Assembly: GCA_022376925.1 (NCBI GenBank)
Contig: JAIOJX010000003.1
Coordinates: 37,067,874 to 37,131,873, forward strand
Direction of reading: 5' to 3'
Length of the DNA stretch: 64,000 bases
Source: Tragulus kanchil
Lineage: Eukaryota; Chordata; Mammalia; Artiodactyla; Tragulidae
Shown: in pieces, positions 22,511 to 32,597 of the stretch
Layout of the letters: every line of letters starts with the position of its first letter
Numbering within the stretch: the stretch's first letter is position 1
Position numbers and translations under genes: made by a program
Notes under the pieces: generated by a model
Databases searched by the model: none
Told to the model about the DNA's origin: nothing
The model's input: only the letters and a program-made list of their open reading frames with translations

Positions 22511-23391
22511 CAGACTTATTTTTAGGAACTGGGTCACATGACTGTGGGAACTGGCAAGTCTGAAATTTGAATTTAGGTAAGAGTTGATGCTGCAGTCTTG
22601 AGTCGGAATGCTTTAGGACAGCAAGTTGGAAGTTCAGGCAGGTTTCGCTGTTACCATTTTGAGGAGAATTTCTTCCTCCTTGAAACAATTATTTGCATTC
22701 CTTCCTTCCTGTCTCTTTCTCTTTTCCCACAACTTTCTTTTTATTTTCCCTTCTTTCTCTTTCCTCTAATTTCATCCCCCAGCCTTTTGACTGAGGCATT
22801 ATATATGCCAAACTCTTTCTTAAAATTACTTAATCAGTGAATGAATAATAAGAAATATACACTTTATTTTGAAAATCAAATTATTCCACAAGTCAGCTTG
22901 CCTTCAATGACCAAAAACTGAGATCAAAGGTCTTTGTTGATACAGTTTTTGTTGTTTAAAATATTTTCCTTTGATGATGATACATTAAATTATTGTTGCC
23001 TCTTCCTCCTTTCTGCACAGATAATCAAGGATGGTTGTGATTATAAACTAAGCAGGCAGAGGAAGAGCCTGAAGACTATGCTAAAACTTAGGTTCAAACA
23101 ATGAAACATTGCACTTGACTGGTTGGGGAGGGAATGGCTGCTACAGACAACTCCTTCTGGAAGCCAGCGGTTAGGAAAGAGAAAGCTTGGAGTTAAATTT
23201 GAATAGAACCAATAGACCATCTAGAGGGCCAAAAGGCAGGGTGGTGCATTGTGATGAATATTGCAAGAAACAGTGTGCATGCACCACACGTGTGTGGACA
23301 TATGTGTACTGGGTTAGGCATGTCTCAGTTCGTGCATGCTTTTGATTTAAAGTGTTCATACAGAACAGAATGGGCATTGCTTTTGCCTGGA
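22511..23391. other. no gene; pyrimidine-rich patch 22696-22770
   Basis: CCTT- and CTTT-rich sequence near 22696-22770, otherwise unassigned. Repeated in D7. Confidence 0.4.
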
Positions 23392-24927
23392 AAGATACCC
23401 TGGAGAAGAAAATGGCAACCCACTCCAGTATTCTTGCCTGGGAAAAATCCCATGGACACAGGAGCCTGGTGGGCTATGGTCCATAGGGTCGCAAAGAGTC
23501 TGCATTTACTTACATACATATATTTATGTATGTAAAATATATAGTACATATGTATTTATGTATTAGTATACTGTATACTATTCTATATCATATATGTATG
23601 TATCTCTCTCTTGAGAGAGAATGACAGAGAGAGGGAGGGAGGGGAGGAGGCAGAGAAAGAAAGAGAGAGAGAGAAACAGACTTATTTTTAGGAACTGGGT
23701 CACATGACTGTGGGAACTGGCAAGTCTGAAATTTGAATTTAGGTAAGAGTTGATGCTGCAGTCTTGAGTCGGAATGCTTTAGGACAGCAAGTTGGAAGTT
23801 CAGGCAGGTTTCGCTGTTACCATTTTGAGGAGAATTTCTTCCTCCTTGAAACAATTATTTGCATTCCTTCCTTCCTGTCTCTTTCTCTTTTCCCACAACT
23901 TTCTTTTTATTTTCCCTTCTTTCTCTTTCCTCTAATTTCATCCCCCAGCCTTTTGACTGAGGCATTATATATGCCAAACTCTTTCTTAAAATTACTTAAT
24001 CAGTGAATGAATAATAAGAAATATACACTTTATTTTGAAAATCAAATTATTCCACAAGTCAGCTTGCTGCCTTCAATGACCAAAAACTGAGATCAAAGGT
24101 CTTTGTTGATACAGTTTTTGTTGTTTAAAATATTTTCCTTTGATGATGATACATTAAATTATTGTTGCCTCTTCCTCCTTTCTGCACAGATAATCAAGGA
24201 TGGTTGTGATTATAAACTAAGCAGGCAGAGGAAGAGCCTGAAGACTATGCTAAAACTTAGGTTCAAACAATGAAACATTGCACTTGACTGGTTGGGGAGG
24301 GAATGGCTGCTACAGACAACTCCTTCTGGAAGCCAGCGGTTAGGAAAGAGAAAGCTTGGAGTTAAATTTGAATAGAACCAATAGACCATCTAGAGGGCCA
24401 AAAGGCAGGGTGGTGCATTGTGATGAATATTGCAAGAAACAGTGTGCATGCACCACACGTGTGTGGACATATGTGTACTGGGTTAGGCATGTCTCAGTTC
24501 GTGCATGCTTTTGATTTAAAGGAGTGTTCATACAGAACAGAGACATGAGGAATCATTATCTTGTCTTAAATAGTTATTAAAATGTTTTGATCTTTTCATT
24601 ACATATTTTAAAATTTAGAAGGAACTGAGTAATTGGATTCAACTCAATGCACAGCTTAGAGGCAATCCACTAGCAAAAGTATGTAAGGTTTTGCCTGTCC
24701 CAATAGCCTATGACACCTGATAGAAACATGTACACTATCAGGTCTGCACAGAATGATAAAAATAACCAACCATAAGTCCTAACTGTAACGTTATATGAAA
24801 GAATAGTCCACAGGTTTATATGGATTGCAAACTCTTCTCATATTGATATTCTTTAGGCTCTAAGCTTGGCACTACTACTGGCTACTTATGAATACATTCT
24901 TTAGCCATTCTGAAGCACAATATCTTT

Positions 24928-25256
24928 TTTTGTTAACATTTTTATTTTATTTATTTATCTTTTTGGGAGCTGGGGTGGGGAGGGAGGGCGATGGGCAGGC
25001 CACTTCTATTGGTCTTTCATTTATCTATTTTCATCCGTCTTTGTTCTTTGGCTCCTGTGAGCCTCCCATCGTGGTGGCCTCTGTCGTCAAAGAGCACCAG
25101 CTCTGGGCGCATGCGCCCCAGAGCTTCAGCTCGGTAATTGGACACATCAGTCCAGCCGCTCCGCGGCACATGGGATCTTCCCAGGCCAGGGATCGAACCG
25201 GCGCCTCTTGCACTGCAAGGCGGTGTCCTTACCCACTGGACCACCAGGGGAAGCCC
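24928..25256 (-). mobile_element. long-tailed tRNA-Glu SINE, S3
   Basis: On the minus strand it begins ggggcttcccctggtggtcc and has B box ggttcgatccc, CHR-like body, ccaatagaagtggcctgccc, C-rich run and (AAAT)n tail. The 12-bp target-site duplication cacaatatcttt is at 24916-24927 and 25257-25268. Confidence 0.9.
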
Positions 25257-26069
25257 CACAATATCTTTATCAGTAAAATAGGGCATCAAAATAGTCGATC
25301 ATTCTAATTCATAAAAATGTATATTCATCAGAGGGGTCATATTTTAAAAAGCACTTTGAAAAGTGTAAGATTGCATGCAAAGATAAGAAGTAGCGCTATC
25401 TTTAATTCATTTATTTATTTAATATATTGATCATATTTGCTGCTTATAAATGTATAGTTGTAGTTTATTATAGGATCTAGAGGGCCAGCGGAAAGGCTTG
25501 GAGTTAAATTTGAATAGAACCAATAGACCATCTAGAGGGCCAAAAGGCAGGGTGGTGCATTGTGATGAATATTGCAAGAAACAGTGTGCATGCACCACAC
25601 GTGTGTGGACATATGTGTACTGGGTTAGGCATGTCTCAGTTCGTGCATGCTTTTGATTTAAAGGAGTGTTCATACAGAACAGAGACATGAGGAATCATTA
25701 TCTTGTCTTAAATAGTTATTAAAATGTTTTGATCTTTTCATTACATATTTTAAAATTTAGAAGGAACTGAGTAATTGGATTCAACTCAATGCACAGCTTA
25801 GAGGCAATCCACTAGCAAAAGTATGTAAGGTTTTGCCTGTCCCAATAGCCTATGACACCTGATAGAAACATGTACACTATCAGGTCTGCACAGAATGATA
25901 AAAATAACCAACCATAAGTCCTAACTGTAACGTTATATGAAAGAATAGTCCACAGGTTTATATGGATTGCAAACTCTTCTCATATTGATATTCTTTAGGC
26001 TCTAAGCTTGGCACTACTACTGGCTACTTATGAATACATTCTTTAGCCATTCTGAAGCACAATATCTTT

Positions 26070-26397
26070 TTTTGTTAACATTTTTATTTTATTTATTTAT
26101 CTTTTTGGGAGCTGGGGTGGGGAGGGAGGGCGATGGGCAGGCCACTTCTATTGGTCTTTCATTTGTCTATTTTCATCTGTCTTTGTTCTTTGGCTCCTGT
26201 GAGCCTCCCATCGTGGTGGCCTCTGTCGTCGCAGAGCACCAGCTCTGGGCGCATGCGCTCCAGAGCTCCAGCTCGGTAATTGGACACATCAGTTCAGCCG
26301 CTCTGCGGCACGTGGGATCTTCCCAGGCCAGGGATCGAACTGGCGCCCCTTGCACTGCAAGGCGGTGTCCTTACCCACTGGACCACCAGGGGAAGCC
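26070..26397 (-). mobile_element. long-tailed tRNA-Glu SINE, D8 copy of S3
   Basis: Same site and target-site duplication as S3, but eleven substitutions apart from it, most of them transitions. Confidence 0.9.
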
Positions 26398-26612
26398 CCA
26401 CAATATCTTTATCAGTAAAATAGGGCATCAAAATAGTCGATCATTCTAATTCATAAAAATGTATATTCATCAGAGGGGTCATATTTTAAAAAGCACTTTG
26501 AAAAGTGTAAGATTGCATGCAAAGATAAGAAGTAGCGCTATCTTTAATTCATTTATTTATTTAATATATTGATCATATTTGCTGCTGATAAATGTATAGT
26601 TGTAGATTATTA

Positions 26613-27601
26613 TGTATAACTGTATTATATGCTACGGGCTTTGCTAATTGTTCAGACCATGTTAACGAAACATACTGGCTTTTTTTCCTGTGTGGTCTGT
26701 GTGGTCTTCTTGAAGTAGGTGAAGACAATTGGAAGATTCTTGTGAGTTTCTATGTTATCACATAATAGATGTGTGATTTCCACTTAATGGGTATATGATT
26801 TCAGGTATAAAATGGAAGATTATACTATATTTCAGAACTGTATCACAGAATGGCTATGTATGTCAAATGTGGTAACTGTTTAAAATGTATTAAGTATTGT
26901 ACAGTATGACTCAACTATGAAATATCAAGTAGACAGAGACAAGAAATTGGAAGAAGGTTGAACCATGGAAACTTTCCTAATCTATGCACAGGAATAAAAA
27001 AAAAAAATCCCACGAAAACGATAGAGCAGAAAATTAACAAAGAGAGAGGTAGAAAAGTGAGAGGAAGCAATATGTGGGAATTATAAGCCAGCTATACTAA
27101 AAAGATTTTTTGGATTTTATCTAGTTTAATATATTAAATTCATAGGTCTTATTCCAGCAATATTTTCTTCAAAATATGGATAAAAAGTACATTTTTACTT
27201 TTAAAAAGTTTTAAAAGAAGGAAGGCATCTTTCTGAGTCTTGTGTATAAATTCTAAATTAGTTTATTTCTAGCTTAAAGAAAGGTCAATTCTAAAAAAAA
27301 TCAGTCTATATTTACCCTTTATCCTGAGTCTGTCTTTTCAGCTATTTTGCTGATCTTGGCTTTGGACTTGGGGAAAGAGCAAATGGTGTTGCAGGAGAAA
27401 AATTCTATCCAGTTAACCACAGGTTTCTAGTTATGCATGGGAGCACACATTCTGGCTAAGATCTGACACCGAAACTGTGTATTTTCAAAACAATTCTTGC
27501 TGGACAGTGTGACTATTTCATTGGTTTTGTAGAAGAAGGCAGACAAGATTAAATGCTTCATTGATGTCGTAACAAAGGTAAGCCAGAAGATCTGGCAAAG
27601 T
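26613..27601. other. no gene or recognised repeat
   Basis: AT-rich, no supported feature. Confidence 0.4.
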
Positions 27602-27618
27602 TGAGCAGTGTATATATA

Positions 27619-27766
27619 TTTTTTTCTTTTTTTTTTTTTTAATTTTACTTTTATTGTACTTTTAACTTTTACAGAGTTTTGTTGTTTACAGATATGTATG
27701 TTCCCATATTAGTCATATGTATATCCCCCTCATCCCACCCCTTCAGGCTGTCACACAGCACCCCTG
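27619..27766 (-). mobile_element. short L1 3'-end insertion, same lineage as 4128-5393
   Basis: After a T run, cttttaacttttacagagtt, agatatgtatgttcccatat and tagtcatatgtatatccccc are the antisense of the L1 3' end at 5290-5393. An approximate repeat gagcagt(g)tatat flanks it near 27602-27618 and 27767-27783. Confidence 0.85.
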
Positions 27767-27924
27767 CAGAGCAGTATATTTTTAAAGTGAATATGACACC
27801 AACTTTTATGAGTCTGCCAGTCACATTTTGGTTGGAAATTTAATCTTTTTCAAAAATTAGAACAATAAATTAATATCCTCTTGATGACAGTTAAGATGTT
27901 TAAAGGCAAAACCATTTGATTATT

Positions 27925-28165
27925 AAAAAAAAATTTTTTTTTGGCCACTTCTATTGGTCTTTCATTTCTTTCCATTTTTGTTCTTTTGGCCTGTGTGGGC
28001 CTCCCATCGCAGTGGCCTCTGTCACTGCAGAGCACCTGCTCTGGGCACATGGGCTCCAGAGCTCTGCATCGGTAGTTGGACGCATTGGTCCCAGGCCAGG
28101 GATCAAACTGGTGCCCCTTGTACTGCAAGGCAGTTTCCTTCCCACTGGACCACCAAGGAAGCTCC
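27925..28165 (-). mobile_element. long-tailed tRNA-Glu SINE, S4, internally deleted
   Basis: Contains ggccacttctattggtcttt, the CHR-like body and the head ending ccactggaccaccaaggaag. The segment between ggacgcattggtcc and caggccaggg lacks about 36 bp present in the other copies. It has no C-rich run. The 14-bp repeat accatttgattatt is at 27911-27924 and 28166-28179. Confidence 0.85.
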
Positions 28166-28529
28166 ACCATTTGATTATTTCCACTCTGACATGTTGAGAA
28201 ACTGTCATCATAAGAAATATGATGTATTAATATGTATTAGTAAGTATTAATATGGCACTGTTTTTGAAGCTTTTATAAGAGAAGGAACTTGTTTGTGAGT
28301 AGTTTTGCTAATATTTATCATTATCTCTCTTCTTTAGTCTCCAGCATTTTGGCTAATGCTTTATAGTCCTTCACTTGATTTTAATTCTAATCATTATCTA
28401 CTTTGAGTCATTCATGAATCTCAAAATATTTTGCTGAAATAGAACCTTTGCTATTTAGGGCAAGGTTTAATGATCTGTTTTCTTCTGAAGGAAATAATTT
28501 TTTAAAATTTTATTTTCCCCATAATGCCT

Positions 28530-28775
28530 CTTTTATTTATATATATTTTCATCTATCTTTTTTATTCTTTGGCCTGTGTGGGCTTCCTATTGCAATGGCC
28601 TCTCTCACTGAAGAGCACTGGCTCTGGGCACATGCGCTCCAGAGTGCTGCCTTGTAATTGTACACACCGGTCCAGCTGCTTGGTGGCATGTGGGATCTTC
28701 CCGGGCCAGGGATCGAACTGGTGCCCCTTGCACTGTAAGGCGGATTCTTTATCCACTGGACCACCAGGAAAGCCC
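28530..28775 (-). mobile_element. tRNA-Glu SINE, S5, older and shorter
   Basis: Head gggctttcctggtggtcc and body are recognisable, but it ends at a tttcatctatc-type segment without the ccaatagaagtggcc extension. More diverged than S1-S3, so probably an older subfamily. Confidence 0.8.
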
Positions 28776-29985
28776 TGAAGTGACTAATTTTAAAGGAAAA
28801 AATGCCAGGTCATACTCACATGCATGCATTATTTTGTGACAGATTTTCTTTTTTTCTGAGCATAAAGAATTTCTTCTTAGAGAAATAACTTGAAAGAATA
28901 CAGACACCAGGGCCATAGCATCTACAAGTGGATTGTCTACAAGGGGAATGGCTTAGCTTAAATCAAAAATGACAGTAGATAAAATCTTCTTACATTGTCA
29001 CTTTAGGGAGGAAAAGCACAAATGAATGCTTACTGCCTTGTATCTCTTCCTACATATCTTGCGAGAAAAAGATTTTCCTGGTCAAAGCATCTTTGCTAAA
29101 TTTATCTCCAGAGGGACACTGTTGTTCAATCATATCTTTGCAAGATTTTACCCTGGTGTTCAAAAAAGAAAAATTACTCAGTGTGATATATTTTATTATT
29201 TTTGAGTAATTCCAGGAATGGGTCATAAAATATTTTTGCAAGCAAGTGTTCTAGGCTGAGTCTTGGAGATTAAATTGTCAAATTAAAAGAGAGAGGTTAC
29301 AGAATCCTTGTCTGGGATGGTTTAACTGTTACTTTGTCAAGTTGAGAAGTACCTTTATGTTGATTTATTTATTTCAGGGAATGAAATATGAAATAAATAC
29401 AGTTTTGCTTAGGCTCAGCTTTTTCATGTTAAAATGAAAAGGTACTCTTTATGGAAAATTAAAAAACATTGAATTAATTCTTCAGACATGAGGTAAAGAG
29501 GTGTGTATTTTTAAATTTTTTCCATAGTACATGCACATTAACTCATTCTTTAGTTGATTTTCTTTTGCTAAAAACATGCCCAGTTGGTCTGGGTCTTTGG
29601 GCCACAAAATTTTCCTCAAATTTTGAAGCTAATAGAAAAAGTACCCATTTTCTCTTTAAGTTTTCAATGTGAGAAAAACACTGGCATACTTACATGCTAC
29701 CCAGAAACTGACTGATAGTATCTTCGTCACTTTGGGATTTAGAAGAATAAAACAAAAAGTTCTTTGTGTGTGTATGTGTATGTTTTCTCTTTCCCCCTCA
29801 TCATTTTGCTGAATTTATTACTTGTGATTTAAAAACAAACAAAAAACAGTTTCAAACATTAATATCAAAATTTGACTTATTTTTTAAGGTTTATGAGCCC
29901 TCATAAAGGATTTGTAGTTTCAATTAACATTCATAACCTCTATGTACAACATATGTAAGTAGTATGAATAAAAAATTGGTTCTCA
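28776..29985. other. no gene or recognised repeat
   Basis: About 1.2 kb of AT-rich DNA without supported features. Confidence 0.4.
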
Positions 29986-30134
29986 GGGACTTCCCTGGTG
30001 GTCCAGTGGTTAAGACTCTGTGCTTCTAATGCAGGGGGCCCGGGCTTGATCCCTGGTCAGGGAACTAGATCCCACATGCCACAACTAAGACCCAGTGCAG
30101 CCATATTAAGATAAATAAAGCAATAATTAAAAAA
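29986..30134 (+). mobile_element. CHR-2-type SINE
   Basis: gggacttccctggtggtcca, gtggttaagactctgtgctt, ttgatccctggtcagggaac, tagatcccacatgccacaac and an A-rich tail match CHR-2, a tRNA-Glu SINE of cetaceans, hippos and ruminants. Direct repeats aaaattggttctca / aaaattagttctca lie at about 29972-29985 and 30135-30147. Confidence 0.85.
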
Positions 30135-30229
30135 AAAATTAGTTCTCAAATGAAAAAGAGTAATAAACACAACCCAAATTTAACAGAGGAAGCTACATAG
30201 AAAGACAACTATTAAAAATAATGTGTTTT

Positions 30230-30550
30230 GGGCTTCCCCTGGTGGTCCAGTGGGTAAGGACACTGCCTTGCAGTGCAAGGGGCGCCGGTTCGATCCCTGG
30301 CCTGGGAAGATCCCACGTGCCGCGGAGCAGCTGGACCAATGTGTCCAATTACCGAGCCAGAGCTCTGGAGTGCGTGTGCCCAGAGCCAGTGCTCTGCAAC
30401 GACAGACGCCACCATGATGGGAGGCCCACAGGAGCCAAAGAACAAAGATGGATGAAATAGAGAAATGAAAGACCAATAGAAGTGGCCCGCCCACTCCCCT
30501 CCCTCCCCAACCCAACCCCGCCCCCCAAAATAAATAAATATATAAATCTT
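30230..30550 (+). mobile_element. long-tailed tRNA-Glu SINE, S7
   Basis: Starts gggcttcccctggtggtcca and has B box ggttcgatccc, full CHR-like body, accaatagaagtggcccgcc, C-rich run 30491-30527 and an AAAT tail. Target-site duplication ttaaaaataatgtgtttt at 30212-30229 and, with two changes, 30551-30570. Confidence 0.9.
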
Positions 30551-30620
30551 TTAAAAAAATAATGTATTTTGTTAAAAATTAATTTCCTGCCAAGAATTTT
30601 GGTTTTACCAGAATTGATGA

Positions 30621-31003
30621 ATCCAGAGTCCCTAACTATCCTTTCCCCCGGCAACCATCAGTTTATTTTATGTCTATTGTGTAAGTTCATTTGTATCATT
30701 TCTTTTTTAGATTCTACATATCAGTAATGTCATATGATATTTCTCCTTGAGATAGTCATGTATACTCTGATATGTTTAAAATGCATAACCAGCAAGGACC
30801 TATGTATAGCATATGGAACACAACTCAGTGTTATGTGGCAGCTTGGATGGGAGGGGAGTTTGGGGGAGAATGGATACATGTGTGTGTATGACTGAGTCCC
30901 TTCGCTGTTCACCTAAAACTATCACAGCATTGTTAATTGGCTAGACCCCAATACAAAACAAACAGTTCAAAAGAAATAAAACCACTACACCCTAAAAAAA
31001 AAA
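30621..31003. mobile_element. L1 3' end with 5' inversion
   Basis: 30621-30742 is L1 3' UTR in antisense (ggcaaccatcagtttatttt, tagattctacatatcagtaa). About 30750-31003 is the downstream L1 3' end in sense (gtatagcatatggaacacaa, ttgttaattggctagacccc, A run). The repeat agaattg flanks the whole at 30610-30616 and 31004-31010. This is the layout left by twin priming. Confidence 0.7.
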
Positions 31004-31010
31004 AGAATTG

Positions 31011-31396
31011 TTGCTGAAGATTCTATTCTCCATGGTAACTTACTCAATGGTGACAGTGGTCTGACCTTAGCAGAGGATGTGGGTAATGTCAGTTACTCTT
31101 CTCCCATATTCTTAGTTGGATGTTACATAAGGTACAGACCTGGAGGCCATCTGCTTGTCTGAGATATCAGTGAGCAAGATGAGAGGAATTTTATTTTGTA
31201 GAAAAAATAAAGCCCTCAAAGTCAATCATTGTTTGCTCAGTCTCTTTTTCCTCAACCTTAGTTTTCTCAGATTTTATAAAGTTAGTGTATGAGTAATAAT
31301 CAGAAAAAATTCTTAGGAGTTATTTGTCGAGAATCTCTTATTTTAACCAAAACTACGAAGGAATTTTTCCTTGGATCAAGCCCTGCGGCCTCAAAG
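31011..31396. other. no gene or recognised repeat
   Basis: Nothing supported. Confidence 0.4.
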
Positions 31397-31408
31397 CAAT
31401 GTCATTTA

Positions 31409-31740
31409 TTTATTTATTTTTTTTATTTATTTTTATTTATTTTGGGCGGAGGTCGGGTTGGGGAGGGAGGGGAGCAGGTGGGCCACTTCTATTGGTCTTT
31501 CGTTTCTCTATGTTCATCTGTCTTTGCTCTTTGGCTCCTGTGGGACTCTCATCGCGGTGGCGTCTGTCGTTGCAGAGTGCCGGCTCTGGGTGCATGTGCT
31601 CCAGAGCTCTGGCTCGGTAATTGGACACATCAGTCCAGCTGCTCCGCAGCACGTGGGATCTTCCCAGGCCAGGGCTCGAACCGGCACCCCTTGCACTGCA
31701 AGGCAGTGTCCTTACCCACTTGGCCACCAGGGGAAGCCCA
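31409..31740 (-). mobile_element. long-tailed tRNA-Glu SINE, S8
   Basis: Minus strand: ggcttcccctggtggcca start, ggttcgagccc B box, CHR-like body, ccaatagaagtggcccacct, C-rich run and long AAAT tail. Perfect 12-bp target-site duplication caatgtcattta at 31397-31408 and 31741-31752. Confidence 0.9.
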
Positions 31741-31752
31741 CAATGTCATTTA

Positions 31753-32597
31753 ATATGCCATTTTTAGTAGACTTTCATCTGAACAAGTTGGAATTTTTAG
31801 AGAGAAATTAGCCCTCCGATTTCATGATTATTTAATTATTTATCAAAGGAATTGGGACCAAGAGAACTTTACCTTGTGCTTTTACATGCCTGAGTTTTAC
31901 TTCTGGTTTGATATTAGAACTTCAGGGTTTCAAGCACATCTTCTTTGAACTGAGATATTGAAATGGAAAGCTCTTCCAAGGAAGTTGATAGCTGGTATTA
32001 GGAAGGCTATAGGTCATTGGACTTTCCCTATGACAGTCACTTTTACATAACATTCCATAGTTTTGTTCTAGTTTCTATCCACTAGAATCCCTGGCTAGAA
32101 CCAGTCTCATTTCCTTTCTTCTACCATTTTCTTTTTGATTATAGGTAACAAGACTTTTAATCATTTGTAAATAGCTTTCTAAACTAAGGAAATGAAATCA
32201 TATTAAATAGATTTTTTTTACATTTTATGTTTTGACAATTAATACCCCAGAGTTCATTTCTTTTTGCTAAAGGCAATTCTAGGAGGCATTTTATTTCATA
32301 GTCTTGAAATATAAATCTTTGAAATATCATGTTGTACTGCCATATTCCAGGGAACCATGTTTCATAACTATTCTTAGTGAAGTTAAATTTGATTTAAGTT
32401 GGTGATATTAACCAGAACATTTAAACCACGAAATTTTATTTCCCCTATTTCAGTCTTAGAAATGGAAAAGCTGAAGATAGTCCAGGTTTCTTTTTGTTGT
32501 TGTTCTGTGTCTAATTTATTGTTCTAAAAGAGCCAATTCTCCCACCGTTCTAAATAAGTTCAACTTTGGCCCCAGGCTTCAGTTCTCCGGACCCTAG
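31753..32597. other. no gene or recognised repeat
   Basis: AT-rich DNA without supported features. Confidence 0.4.

Larger units (their letters stand above)
22226..24541. repeat. tandem duplication D7, period 1166 bp
   Basis: Copy 1 is 22226-23391 and copy 2 is 23392-24541. Copy 2 starts inside the Bov-tA. Copy 1 lacks three bases at agcttgccttc (copy 2 agcttgctgccttc) and three at aaagtgttc (copy 2 aaaggagtgttc), the latter close to the junction. The last part overlaps D8, so about 190 bp occurs three times. Confidence 0.95.
24354..26612. repeat. tandem duplication D8, period 1142 bp, with SINE-confined divergence
   Basis: Copy 1 is 24354-25495 and copy 2 is 25496-26612. From the start to the SINE the copies look identical. 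Within the SINE (24928-25256 versus 26070-26397) there are eleven substitutions and no indel. After it they are identical again until two substitutions just before copy 1 ends. Confidence 0.95.

Noticed and set aside
30280..30310. tRNA gene call suggested by A and B boxes in SINE heads
   Set aside because: The heads cannot fold a complete cloverleaf with a normal anticodon arm and are embedded in SINEs. They are tRNA-derived promoters, not tRNA genes.
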